Below are positions 12,504 to 20,576 of a stretch of 64,000 nucleotides of DNA, one piece after another (the first letter of the stretch is position 1; every line of letters begins with the position of its first letter). This DNA comes from Perlucidibaca piscinae DSM 21586 (GTDB lineage Bacteria; Pseudomonadota; Gammaproteobacteria; Pseudomonadales; Moraxellaceae). The DNA is taken from positions 434,001 to 498,000 of the forward strand of contig NZ_ATUE01000006.1 in the NCBI RefSeq assembly GCF_000420045.1, read 5' to 3'. The notes beneath the pieces were generated by a model. It had not been told where the DNA came from. It saw only the letters and a program-made list of their open reading frames with translations, and ran no database searches. The position numbers and the translations under genes are program-made.

Positions 12504-13598
12504 TCAGGCGCGGCGGCGACGCCCCGTGACGAACAGATAGGCGCCAATGATCGCGAATGCCGGCAGCGCCAGGCTGCTGAACAACAGCATGAGCTGGCCG
12601 GACCAGCCCCAGTACTGACCGGTATGCAGCATCTTCCAGGCGGCCGTCAGCTGCTCGCCCTGCGGGCGCTGCTCGAAACGCAGATGCTTGGCGACCGAAC
12701 CGTCAGCCGCCACCAGCAGTTCATGCTTCTCGCGGTCATGGGCCAGGTCGGCGTCGTAGTACTCGACCTTGACCTCACCGTCCTTGAGGCTCTTGAGGGC
12801 GATCACGGCACGATCATAGGCAGGCACCTGCGCCGAGAACACCGACCAGCCGGCATCCACACGCGCGGCGAACTCGGCTGCCGGCAGCACCGGCGGCAGC
12901 ACATCAGGAGCCTTGGGCTTGGCCGGCAACTCGACATCCAGCGCTCGGTAGATCGCGGCCTTGTAGCTGTCGTAGGACCAGCTCAGTCCGGTGCTCGCCG
13001 AGAACGCGAGCAGCAGGAAAACCCAGGTGCCGGCGACGGCATGCAGCTGCCAGTAGAACGCACGCCCCTTCAAACCGGGTCGCAGCAGGAGCCAGTAGCG
13101 CGTTTCGCGCGGGCGACGCAGCCAGCGCAGCGTGATGCCGCTGAAGGCCATGACGATGAGGATGATCGCCGACACGCCCGTCACCGCCTTGCCGACATCG
13201 TCCAGCAGCAGGCGGCGATGCAGGCCCTCGATGAGCTCGAAGGTCTCCTCGCCGCGCACCTCGGGCAGCACGGCACCCGTTGACGGGTGCACCAGGACAG
13301 ACTCGCCCTTGGCATTGCCGACCTTGACGAAGGTGACTTGCGACGGCCTGTCGGCACGCCCGCTCACGGTCAGTGCCTGGATCGGCCTGTCGGGACTGGT
13401 CTGGCTGACCGCCGCATACAGTGCTGCCGGTGACAGCACCGGCGAGCGGTTGTCATCCAGCGTCAGCACGCCGGGGTTGAGCAGACGCAGGATCTGCGGC
13501 TCGAAAGCCATCAGGGCGCCGGTGCTGCCCACGACAATGAACACGAGGCCGGCGACGAGGCCGAGCCAGCCATGCAGCAGGAGAATGCCTTTCTTCAC
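12504..13598 (-). CDS. PepSY-associated transmembrane protein
   Basis: About 364 residues starting at GTG 13598 (AAGGA 8 nt upstream; the TTG at 13604 is too close to it). The N-terminal helix LLLHGWLGLVAGLVFIVVGSTGALMAF, the FELIEGLHRRLLL block, two further central spans and a C-terminal span fit the PepSY_TM family of four-helix inner-membrane proteins. These proteins are linked to iron/siderophore uptake and may reduce ferric-siderophore complexes in the periplasm. It is the last gene of tonB-exbB-exbD-PepSY (17 nt after exbD). Confidence 0.88.
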   Translation of the reverse strand: MKKGILLLHGWLGLVAGLVFIVVGSTGALMAFEPQILRLLNPGVLTLDDNRSPVLSPAALYAAVSQTSPDRPIQALTVSGRADRPSQVTFVKVGNAKGESVLVHPSTGAVLPEVRGEETFELIEGLHRRLLLDDVGKAVTGVSAIILIVMAFSGITLRWLRRPRETRYWLLLRPGLKGRAFYWQLHAVAGTWVFLLLAFSASTGLSWSYDSYKAAIYRALDVELPAKPKAPDVLPPVLPAAEFAARVDAGWSVFSAQVPAYDRAVIALKSLKDGEVKVEYYDADLAHDREKHELLVAADGSVAKHLRFEQRPQGEQLTAAWKMLHTGQYWGWSGQLMLLFSSLALPAFAIIGAYLFVTGRRRRA

Positions 13599-13614
13599 GT
13601 GCAACGTCCTTGCA

Positions 13615-14022
13615 TCAATCCAGTTGTTCGGTGACGAAACCGACCTTGCTCAGACCGGACTCGCTGGTGGCCGACAATACACGAGCCACTGCCTCGTAGG
13701 GAGTCTTGCGATCCGCACGCAGGTGGACTTCGCTGTCATCGGGGAAAGGCGCCAGCGCCGCCGCCAGCCCCTCCGCCGGCACCGGATTGCCGTTGACGCG
13801 GATGCCGCCATCCGCCAGCACGGCAATCTCGACCGGCTTGGTCTTGATCAGCAGCGGTTGCGAGCTGGCCTTGGGCAGATCGACCTTGACCGCATGCGAC
13901 ATCAGTGGCGCGGTGATCATGAAGATGATCAGCAGCACCAGCATGATGTCGATGAAGGGAATCATGTTGATCTCGGCGTTGGCCTCGATCTCGTCGCCCT
14001 GCTCGAACGATCCGAACGCCAT
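13615..14022 (-). CDS. exbD: TonB-system energy transducer ExbD
   Basis: 135 residues. A short cytoplasmic N-terminus (FEQGDEIEANAEINMIPFIDIMLVLLIIFMI) holds the conserved membrane aspartate in IDIMLVLLIIFM. The periplasmic domain that contacts TonB follows (VHLRADRKTPYEAVARV). With ExbB it forms the proton channel that energises TonB. It lies 1 nt after the exbB stop. Confidence 0.96.
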   Translation of the reverse strand: MAFGSFEQGDEIEANAEINMIPFIDIMLVLLIIFMITAPLMSHAVKVDLPKASSQPLLIKTKPVEIAVLADGGIRVNGNPVPAEGLAAALAPFPDDSEVHLRADRKTPYEAVARVLSATSESGLSKVGFVTEQLD

Positions 14023-14023
14023 G

Positions 14024-14773
14024 TCAGACGCCTCCCGCCTGCTGGGTCTGCTGGACGCGGGTGATCATGCGGTCCGAGGTGCGTTCGACGTCATGCAGCA
14101 AGGTGCCGGTGGCGAGGCCGGTGGACAGGAAGGTGAACACGTCATGGGCGAAGGAGTTCAGCTGCACCAGGGTGTTGCGGTTGAGGCGCACGAAGACGTT
14201 GTAGGCCACGGCACTGGGGATGGCCACCGCCAGGCCCAGACCGGTCATGATCAGCGCCTCGCCGACGGGACCGGCGACCTGGCCGATGCCACCCTGGCCG
14301 TTCAGGCTGATCGCCATGAGGGCGTGGTAGATGCCCCAGACCGTGCCGAACAGGCCCACGAAGGGCGCGCTGGAGGCCACTGTGGCGAGAAAGGTGAGAC
14401 CGCTTTCGAGACGGGCCTTGTCCTGGTCAATGGCACGCTTCAGCGAGCGGGTCAGGAACTCCTCGGCCGAACCGGCATCGATCAGGCTGTTCTGGTTGCG
14501 CGACTGGTGCTGCTCGACGGCGGTGAAGCCATGATGCACAAGGTGCGAGAACGGATCGGTGATGCCGGTGCTGCGCAGCTTGCGCGCCACGGCCTCGATG
14601 CTGGGCGCGGCCCAGAAGCCGCGGATGAACTCGCGCGAGCGGTTCTGCGCACCGTAGTAGCGCCAGCCCTTGGTCAGGATGTAGTACCAGGTCCCCACGG
14701 ACATGATGAACAGCACGAACAGAATGAACAGGGCAACACCATCTGCCTGCGCGATGAAACTCTGGAACCCCAT
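14024..14773 (-). CDS. exbB: TonB-system proton channel ExbB (MotA/TolQ/ExbB family)
   Basis: 249 residues from ATG 14773, chosen because GAGAGG lies 6 nt upstream; the TTG two codons earlier is less likely. Three membrane helices are visible: LFILFVLFIMSVGTWYYIL, the conserved FVGLFGTVWGIYHAL block, and AVAIPSAVAYNVF. ExbB pentamers surround the ExbD dimer and convert proton flow into TonB movement. It is the middle gene of tonB-exbB-exbD. Confidence 0.95.
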   Translation of the reverse strand: MGFQSFIAQADGVALFILFVLFIMSVGTWYYILTKGWRYYGAQNRSREFIRGFWAAPSIEAVARKLRSTGITDPFSHLVHHGFTAVEQHQSRNQNSLIDAGSAEEFLTRSLKRAIDQDKARLESGLTFLATVASSAPFVGLFGTVWGIYHALMAISLNGQGGIGQVAGPVGEALIMTGLGLAVAIPSAVAYNVFVRLNRNTLVQLNSFAHDVFTFLSTGLATGTLLHDVERTSDRMITRVQQTQQAGGV

Positions 14774-14783
14774 GATCAACCTC

Positions 14784-15449
14784 TCAACGCGTCAACTTGA
14801 AGACAACCGGGACGATGACCCAGTCGGAAAAGGCATCGTCACCACGACGAGCCGGAACAAAACGCCAGCGCCTGACCGCATCAAGCGCGGCATCATCCAG
14901 ACGGACAAAGCCGCTGCCCTGGTGCAGCAGCACCTCCTGCGCCTTGCCGTCAGCACTGACCAGCACGCGCAGCAGCACCTTGCCCTCTTCGCCGTTGCGG
15001 CGTGACAAGGCCGGATAGGCCGGTGCCGGATTGTTCAGATAGCCGGCATCGAAGCGCGGCGGCACCACCGGTGGCGCCAGTGCCGGCTCGGGCGGCGCCG
15101 GCTTGCTCACTACCGGCTGAGGCGGCGGCGGCTCCGGTTCACGCGTGCGCTCAAGCGGCGCTGGTGCGGGCTCGGCGGAGCGCACACGCTGCACCACCGG
15201 CTTCGGTCGCGGGGTCTCGACCACCGGTTTCGGCGGAGTCACCACGGGCTTGACCGGTGCTTCCGCCGGCGGACTGACCGAGATCATGCGCACCGACAGG
15301 ACATCGGTCTGGATGCGCTCTGCCGGCGAGGCCAGGAACCAGAGTGCCGCGAACACGGCGACGTGCACGCTTGCCACCGCCCCCAGCGACAGGGCGGCAT
15401 GGCGAGGCGGAAGCTGGAAGGTGTCGTGGGAGCTGGCGTATTGCGTCAT
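14784..15449 (-). CDS. tonB: Energy transducer TonB
   Basis: 221 residues. There is an N-terminal signal anchor (LGAVASVHVAVFAALWFLA), a long Pro/Lys/Glu-rich stretch (about residues 55-135, repeated VVxPPKPVVE-like units) that spans the periplasm, and a C-terminal TonB domain (NPAPAYPALSRRNGEEGKVLLRV). It transmits the energy of ExbBD to outer-membrane receptors such as the one encoded 2.4 kb away. It lies 10 nt before exbB, and its promoter region carries a Fur-box-like site at 15484-15502. Confidence 0.95.
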   Translation of the reverse strand: MTQYASSHDTFQLPPRHAALSLGAVASVHVAVFAALWFLASPAERIQTDVLSVRMISVSPPAEAPVKPVVTPPKPVVETPRPKPVVQRVRSAEPAPAPLERTREPEPPPPQPVVSKPAPPEPALAPPVVPPRFDAGYLNNPAPAYPALSRRNGEEGKVLLRVLVSADGKAQEVLLHQGSGFVRLDDAALDAVRRWRFVPARRGDDAFSDWVIVPVVFKLTR

Positions 15450-15483
15450 GGGTGAATGGTAGCCTGTGGCTGATCCACATTCA

Positions 15484-15502
15484 ATTAATGAGAATCACTA
15501 TC
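15484..15502. promoter_or_regulatory. Probable Fur box upstream of tonB
   Basis: ATTAATGAGAATCACTATC matches 15 of 19 positions of the classical Fur consensus (GATAATGATAATCATTATC). It lies 35 nt upstream of the tonB start in the 61-bp gap after the DUF3325 gene. This predicts iron repression of tonB-exbB-exbD-PepSY as a unit separate from the receptor operon. Confidence 0.82.
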
Positions 15503-15510
15503 AAGTAAAA

Positions 15511-15837
15511 TCAGGGGATTTCCTGGCGATTCAGATGCAACAGACGCAGGACAGAGGGACGCCATGCCAGCAGACAGGCTGTCGCGGTGGATGCCGCGAT
15601 CTGCAGCATGAGCCAGACCAGCAGTGCCATCCCGCCCTGATCGACCTGCAGGCAGCACCAGCCTGCCAGCACAAGACAGCCTAGCCCCAGCACACGCAGG
15701 CGCAGGACATGCGCCCTGGATGGCAGCGCGCTGGCGGGATGAAGCCGTCGCCAGTGCTCCGCCTGGGATGATGCCAGCCACGCCATCCCGGTCAGGGAGG
15801 TGAGACAGGCCGCTGACAACCAGAGTGCGGCGTTCAT
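15511..15837 (-). CDS. DUF3325 small membrane protein
   Basis: 108 residues from ATG 15837 (MNAALWLSAACLTSLTGMAWLA), which overlaps the stop of the upstream PepSY gene in an ATGA. Three hydrophobic helices are visible. DUF3325 genes typically follow a PepSY gene and DUF3649 in siderophore receptor operons. The function is unknown; it may be an accessory subunit of a periplasmic ferric reductase. An open frame continues upstream to 16164 but lies inside the PepSY gene in another frame. Confidence 0.8.
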   Translation of the reverse strand: MNAALWLSAACLTSLTGMAWLASSQAEHWRRLHPASALPSRAHVLRLRVLGLGCLVLAGWCCLQVDQGGMALLVWLMLQIAASTATACLLAWRPSVLRLLHLNRQEIP

Positions 15838-17534
15838 GCCCGTCCCTCCTTGCGAGCATCCGTCCTCTCTGCCTCTGCATGGAAAACGGTAGCGGTTTCC
15901 GCTGACGTTCGCTGCAGCCGCCACCCGGTCAGTGTACTCAGCACGGCAACCAGCAAGAGGATCAGATCCAGACCCGCGACGGGCCAGTAGGGCTCGACAA
16001 TCACGGTTTTCACCAGATGATCCCCCGTGCTCAACCAGTTGGCAGCAACGGCGACCACGGCCATCCCCGCGATGCACAGGCATTGCTCTTCCCAGGCGCG
16101 GCTTCTGGTAGCGGGCTGCAGTGGCAACGATCGCCACAGGGCATGTGCCAGCGCCAGCAGCCATCCCGCCCAGAACAGGCCCTTCTCCCAGTCCGCCTTG
16201 CCGGCAAGCTCTGACGGCAGCAGGCGGTTGGCAATCAGCATGGCCAGGGTGGCGATCACCATGCCGGTCACCGTGGCAACGGCAAACGCCTCAACCAGCC
16301 CTGTCCCCGGCCTCTGCTCACGGCGTCGCTTTCTGACGAAGAAGACAAAGCCGGTAGCGATGCAGACGCATCCCAGCAGACCGCCCAGCACATAGAGCCA
16401 GCGCAGCAGCCAGTGCTCGAAATGCTGCAGGTGCAGCCCGGTCAGGAACTCGTTCAGCGCCAGCATCGCAGAATGTGGCGGGTCCTCATGAATCACCTCG
16501 CCGCTGCTGGCGCGGAAATGAATGCCCTCGCCCACCAGCGCCACCCGGTCGCTGCCGGCGCGATACAGGCTCACATAGCTGTTGGCATCCCCGACGTGAT
16601 GCACCACGAGGTAACCGACATCACCCGGCATGTCGCGTGCGGCCCAGCGGCGACGCGCTTCCGCCATCATCGCGTCGACCGAGGCCATGGGTGCTGCCAC
16701 ACCGGCACGCTGCGCCGGCAGACCGGTGTTCCTGGCCTCGATCTGGTGCTGCTGGTCGTGCATGGGTCTGAGCAGGGTGTGCGTGACCGGCAGATAGATG
16801 CTGCCGGCAAAGATCACCAGCCCGGTGAAGGCAAAAAAGAAATGGAACGGCAACGCGACCACGCCCGTCAGATTGTGCAGGTCCAGCGTCAGGCGCTGCG
16901 GCTGCTTCCACGGACGCAGCGTGAAGAACTCGCGAAGCAGCCGGCGATGAATGATGACGCCGGTGATCAGCGCCACCAGCATGGCCAGCGCAGCCAGTCC
17001 GACCACGAAATAGCCGATGTTCTTCCACGCCCAGTTCAGGCTGTAATGCATGGGATAGAACCAGTCGCTGCCGATGCGCAGAGCATCGTCGCGCAACTGC
17101 CGGCCGTTGCGCGGATCCAGCACCACGTCGCCGCGGATGCGCTGGGCCTCCTGACCTGTGGCGGGATGCGGCACGCGGAAGCGCACGCCGGTCGCCAGCA
17201 CCGGGTCACGATGGGTGATGTAGGCCCAGTAGCGGTCAGCGGGCAATGCCTCTCGCGGCGTCATCGCCCCCGCAGCCGGATCATGCAGCACCGGCATCTG
17301 GCGCGCGTAGTCGTCGGCATCCGGACTCACCTGGCGCAAGGCCGGGAGAATGATGCGATCAAAGGATGGCATGGGCTCGGCGTTGAAGCGTGTCCCGGGG
17401 ATGGCCCAGCGATCGATCTCGCGGTCAAACACCGACAGGCTGCCGAAGAAGAAACAGACCATGAGCACGAAACCCAGCACGAGACCGAACCAGGTGTGTA
17501 CCCAGGCCATGGACAGGCGAAAACTGCTGAACAT
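15834..17534 (-). CDS. PepSY-associated transmembrane protein, siderophore-linked
   Basis: 566 residues. It starts MFSSFRLSMAWVHTWFGLVLGFVLMVCFFFGSL, the standard first helix with its histidine. Large periplasmic segments alternate with spans near residues 180-205, 230-260 and 385-410 and several C-terminal helices. Conserved histidines (WVHTW, LHNLTG, LHLQHFEHW) could bind haem. Similar genes next to ferrichrome/ferrioxamine receptors are implicated in reductive release of iron from siderophores. It is coupled to DUF3325 (4-nt overlap) and lies 9 nt after DUF3649. Confidence 0.87.
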   Translation of the reverse strand: MFSSFRLSMAWVHTWFGLVLGFVLMVCFFFGSLSVFDREIDRWAIPGTRFNAEPMPSFDRIILPALRQVSPDADDYARQMPVLHDPAAGAMTPREALPADRYWAYITHRDPVLATGVRFRVPHPATGQEAQRIRGDVVLDPRNGRQLRDDALRIGSDWFYPMHYSLNWAWKNIGYFVVGLAALAMLVALITGVIIHRRLLREFFTLRPWKQPQRLTLDLHNLTGVVALPFHFFFAFTGLVIFAGSIYLPVTHTLLRPMHDQQHQIEARNTGLPAQRAGVAAPMASVDAMMAEARRRWAARDMPGDVGYLVVHHVGDANSYVSLYRAGSDRVALVGEGIHFRASSGEVIHEDPPHSAMLALNEFLTGLHLQHFEHWLLRWLYVLGGLLGCVCIATGFVFFVRKRRREQRPGTGLVEAFAVATVTGMVIATLAMLIANRLLPSELAGKADWEKGLFWAGWLLALAHALWRSLPLQPATRSRAWEEQCLCIAGMAVVAVAANWLSTGDHLVKTVIVEPYWPVAGLDLILLLVAVLSTLTGWRLQRTSAETATVFHAEAERTDARKEGRA

Positions 17535-17543
17535 GACGAAGAC

Positions 17544-17822
17544 TCAGGTAATGATGCGCTGCTGCAGCCAGATTGCTGACAGCAGCAACACCGGAGTAGT
17601 CAGCAGCAGCGTCAGCCAGACGACGCGCTGGCTGCGTGCCGCGAATGCCCACAGAAATACCGCCGGATAGATCAGGAAGGCGAGCATGAACATGCCCGCT
17701 TCGGCATCGTGAAAGTCCACCCCCAGCATGACCAGCGTGGTCATGCCGAAGGCGGCGATGCTCCAGATCAGCGCGTAGCCACCGAGCACGGCAGCCAGTA
17801 CGCGAGACAGGATGGCTGCCAT
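17544..17822 (-). CDS. DUF3649 small membrane protein
   Basis: 92 residues with three hydrophobic helices (for example LAAVLGGYALIWSIAAFGMTTLV and MFMLAFLIYPAVFLWAFA). It matches the small DUF3649 iron-uptake factor family that accompanies PepSY proteins. It begins 4 nt after the receptor stop, so it is part of the receptor operon. A role in siderophore iron release is inferred only from neighbours. Confidence 0.78.
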   Translation of the reverse strand: MAAILSRVLAAVLGGYALIWSIAAFGMTTLVMLGVDFHDAEAGMFMLAFLIYPAVFLWAFAARSQRVVWLTLLLTTPVLLLSAIWLQQRIIT

Positions 17823-17826
17823 GGAC

Positions 17827-19983
17827 TCAGAACCGGTAACGGGCGGTCAGGTTGGCATTGAAGCGCTCACCATAGCCGCAGTCCTGGTTGAGACCGCGAC
17901 ACCAGGACACGTACTGCGTATCGGCGAGGTTCTTGGCGTCGAGACGCACATCCCAGGGGCCACGACCGTAGCCCACCATGGCGTCGTAGAGCGTGACATC
18001 GGGCACCTCCGGAACGCCGTTGTTGCCGGTCACGTCACCCAGATAGCGCACGCCCGCTCCGGCACGCCAGCCGCCGGCAAAGTGGTATTGCCCCCAGGTC
18101 GACGCCGTGCGCTCGGCAATCGCCCCCAGACGCTTGCCGGTGACATCGTTGAGCGCCGTCATGTCGGTCAGGTTGGCCAACAGCTCGAGTGCGCCCAGAC
18201 GATGGCGCCCTTCGACCTCCCAGCCGCGGATGGTGGCGCCCACCTGCTCACGTCCGCCGGGCGTCTTGCCATCCACCACGCGGTTCTGCTGCTTGATGTC
18301 AAACCAGGCCGCGGCTGCCGAGGTATTTCCCGAGCGCGAGAGGTACTTTATGCCGGCCTCATGCTGCTCACCCGTGGTCGGCTTGAGGAAGCCCGGATTT
18401 GCCGTGCCGTCGGTACCCAGATTGGGGGTGAAGGCGGTCGACCAGCTGACATAGGGCGACAAGCCGTTGGCAAACCGGTACATCAGACCGGTCCGCCCGG
18501 TGGTTTCACTGTTGACGACACGCGAGTCCGCTGCCGCACCGAGATTGTCGACCTCGTTGCGGGCGCGGTCATGGCGTGCCGCCAGTGACAGCACCCAGGG
18601 CCCCAACTCCATGTGGTCCATGGCGTAGACGCCGGTCTGCACGATCTTGTTGTCCGGGCGATCCGTGAGCGTCAGCGACGCGAGGAAATTGCGCATGCCG
18701 GCGCTGCCATAGACCGGGTCGTAAAGGTTGAAATCATCGACGCCATCGGCGGCCAGGGTCGGATTGGCATACGCGTAGTTGTCCTCGTCCCAGCCGGCAT
18801 GCTGGTGATCGATGCCGAGCGCGACATGATGACGCGTCGGGCCCAGCGCCAGCGTGCCTTCCAGCCTCACATCGGTGGCCAGCACATCGGTTTCACGATC
18901 GGCAGCATGCACAGTGCGTCCGATGTTGCCGGCGTCATCGGGAACCTGGCCGACACGCGCCCAGATCTCCCTGGTCACGCTGTCGGAGCGGGTCTGGCGT
19001 GCGCTCGCCGCCAGCTTCCAGTTGGCGGTCAGCAGATGATCCATGAACAGGCTGAACTCCTGCTTGCGTGTGTCATAGCGGTCCCATCCGGGCTCGCCGA
19101 CAAACCGGCTGCTGGGAATGCTGCCGCGCGGTGCCCGGTCTATGGTGCCCTTGCCGGGCAGGAACTGTGACGACACCTTGCTGTCATTGGCCTGGTAGGT
19201 GTACTGCGCAGTGACACTGGTGCGCGCGGTCGGTCGCCAGGTCAGCGAGGGCATGAACAGCTCGGCATCGTCATTGACGTAGTCCACCTGGCTGTCACTG
19301 TCACGCCTCAGCGTCACCAGCCGGTACAACAGGGTCTTGTCCGCGTTGAGCGGCCCCGTCAGGTCCAGCGCAATCTGCTTGCGCTCATGCGACCCCACCT
19401 GCACTTCAATCTCGCGCGATGCCGTCTGATTCGGCTTCTTGGTCACCACGTTGATGATGCCGCCGAGCTCGGCCTGGCCATACAGCACCGACGACGGCCC
19501 CTTCAGCACCTCGATGGACTCGAGGGCATTAATTTCAGGACGCACGGTGTTGTAGAAGCCGAACAGGCTGCGCAGGCCATCGGTGTAGTTCGACGGATTC
19601 AGGCCCCGCACCGCGGCCCAGTCGCCGCGCGTGTCAAAACCGTAGCGACCGGCATAGACACCTGCGCTGTAGAGCAAGGCATCCTGGATGTTCTTGGCGC
19701 CGGTTTCACGGATCTGCGCCACATCGATGATGTTCATCGCGAACGGCGTGTCCTGCACGCTGACCGGGCTCTTGCCTGCCGCGGCAACTCGCGACTGGGT
19801 GATCAGCGGGTCAGCGCCCTCTCCGGTCTCTGCGCTCGCCGCCACCGTGACTTCCGGAAGCAGCATCGGGCTGCCGGGCGCCTCCGTATCGGCAATCGCG
19901 GCCCCGGCAGACGGCAGTACACAGGCCCAGGCGATTGCAACGGCAAGGGGAGAACGGGTGAAAGGGGTGGACGACCTGCTCAT
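17827..19983 (-). CDS. TonB-dependent siderophore receptor
   Basis: 718 residues. A signal peptide is followed by a TonB-box region and a plug domain (SPVSVQDTPFAMNIIDVAQI, IQDALLYSAGVYAGRYG, VLKGPSSVLYGQAELGGIINVVTKKP). The 22-strand barrel ends LADTQYVSWCRGLNQDCGYGERFNANLTARYRF, with the terminal Phe needed for Bam recognition. The plug and the CxxxxxxCxYGxxR ending resemble the FhuE/FoxA/FhuA hydroxamate-siderophore group, so ferrioxamine- or ferrichrome-like ligands are likely. No siderophore biosynthesis gene is in the window, so it may import siderophores made by others. Confidence 0.9.
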   Translation of the reverse strand: MSRSSTPFTRSPLAVAIAWACVLPSAGAAIADTEAPGSPMLLPEVTVAASAETGEGADPLITQSRVAAAGKSPVSVQDTPFAMNIIDVAQIRETGAKNIQDALLYSAGVYAGRYGFDTRGDWAAVRGLNPSNYTDGLRSLFGFYNTVRPEINALESIEVLKGPSSVLYGQAELGGIINVVTKKPNQTASREIEVQVGSHERKQIALDLTGPLNADKTLLYRLVTLRRDSDSQVDYVNDDAELFMPSLTWRPTARTSVTAQYTYQANDSKVSSQFLPGKGTIDRAPRGSIPSSRFVGEPGWDRYDTRKQEFSLFMDHLLTANWKLAASARQTRSDSVTREIWARVGQVPDDAGNIGRTVHAADRETDVLATDVRLEGTLALGPTRHHVALGIDHQHAGWDEDNYAYANPTLAADGVDDFNLYDPVYGSAGMRNFLASLTLTDRPDNKIVQTGVYAMDHMELGPWVLSLAARHDRARNEVDNLGAAADSRVVNSETTGRTGLMYRFANGLSPYVSWSTAFTPNLGTDGTANPGFLKPTTGEQHEAGIKYLSRSGNTSAAAAWFDIKQQNRVVDGKTPGGREQVGATIRGWEVEGRHRLGALELLANLTDMTALNDVTGKRLGAIAERTASTWGQYHFAGGWRAGAGVRYLGDVTGNNGVPEVPDVTLYDAMVGYGRGPWDVRLDAKNLADTQYVSWCRGLNQDCGYGERFNANLTARYRF

Positions 19984-20007
19984 GACAACTCCATATTGAA
20001 TCTATAT

Positions 20008-20026
20008 CGTAATGCTAACGCTTCTC
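20008..20026. promoter_or_regulatory. Weak Fur-box-like site upstream of the siderophore receptor
   Basis: CGTAATGCTAACGCTTCTC matches about 12 of 19 Fur consensus positions. It lies 25 nt before the receptor start in an AT-rich stretch containing TATAAAT on the minus strand. Its position and the nature of the gene support iron control, but the match is weak. Confidence 0.4.
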
Positions 20027-20098
20027 ATTTATATATTACAAGCGCATGATGGATGGATACCTGACGTGCACCGGCGAAGACAGGCCACGTCATTGATC

Positions 20099-20117
20099 AA
20101 TGATGAAAATCATTCAA
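20099..20117. promoter_or_regulatory. Fur-box-like inverted repeat upstream of the HemS-like gene
   Basis: AATGAT-GAAA-ATCATT forms a perfect 6-bp inverted repeat inside a 19-bp window that matches about 13 of 19 Fur consensus positions. It ends 17 nt before the ATG at 20135, so a bound repressor would block the start of transcription or the leader. Confidence 0.6.
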
Positions 20118-20134
20118 CGAGAAAGGAGCACCGC

Positions 20135-20554
20135 ATGACTGTCACGACCCCTGCCCTGCCTCATGGCAACGAGCCGCTGCTCGATGATTGCGCGGCATCC
20201 TATCTGGTCACCCTGCTCAAGCAGGTCTGCATGCTTGGCCTGGCGATCAGCATCGAGATCGGCCGTCGGCCGAGGAAGATGGTGCAGTCCGGGGTGATAC
20301 GGTCGATACAGCGTCGCGGGGAATGGCTGCATCTGGTGATCGGCCGCAAGTCCCTGCTGCTGAAGACATCCACGCTGAGCGAGCTTCAGGCCGACAGCAG
20401 CGGCGATGGCGAGCCCGTGCTGATCGCGCGCGACAGCAAAGGACACGCCAACCTCCGGATGCGTTGCTGCTTCGGATGCGCACGCACGGCGGGCATCTGG
20501 CGTGCCTTGGTCGACCTTGAGCAAACCCGACGCGCCTGCAGCTATTGCAGCTGA
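20135..20554 (+). CDS. Small HemS/HutX-like single-domain protein (probable haem/iron utilisation)
   Basis: 139 residues from ATG 20135, chosen for the AAAGGAG 6 nt upstream; upstream in-frame codons include the Fur site. I recognise a pattern like one half of HemS/ChuS proteins. QSGVIRSIQRRGEWLHLVIG followed by LLLKT recalls their HTGPV...MGPWLNVLD...LHLR strand block, and DSKGHANLRM through IWRALVDL recalls FDAxGNxIAxLFGxRK...GWRxLVxxL. HemS-family proteins bind or degrade haem in the cytoplasm. Four Cys near the C-terminus (CCFGC and CSYC) are unusual. It is divergent from the siderophore receptor with a shared Fur-box region. The homology is by eye and must be tested by profile search. 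Confidence 0.6.
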   Translation: MTVTTPALPHGNEPLLDDCAASYLVTLLKQVCMLGLAISIEIGRRPRKMVQSGVIRSIQRRGEWLHLVIGRKSLLLKTSTLSELQADSSGDGEPVLIARDSKGHANLRMRCCFGCARTAGIWRALVDLEQTRRACSYCS

Positions 20555-20576
20555 CAGGGCGTCCGGCCGGCATGGA

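Noticed and set aside
15838..16164. Upstream extension of the DUF3325 frame
   Set aside because: It lies entirely within the PepSY gene in another frame; the ATG at 15837 forms a normal ATGA coupling.
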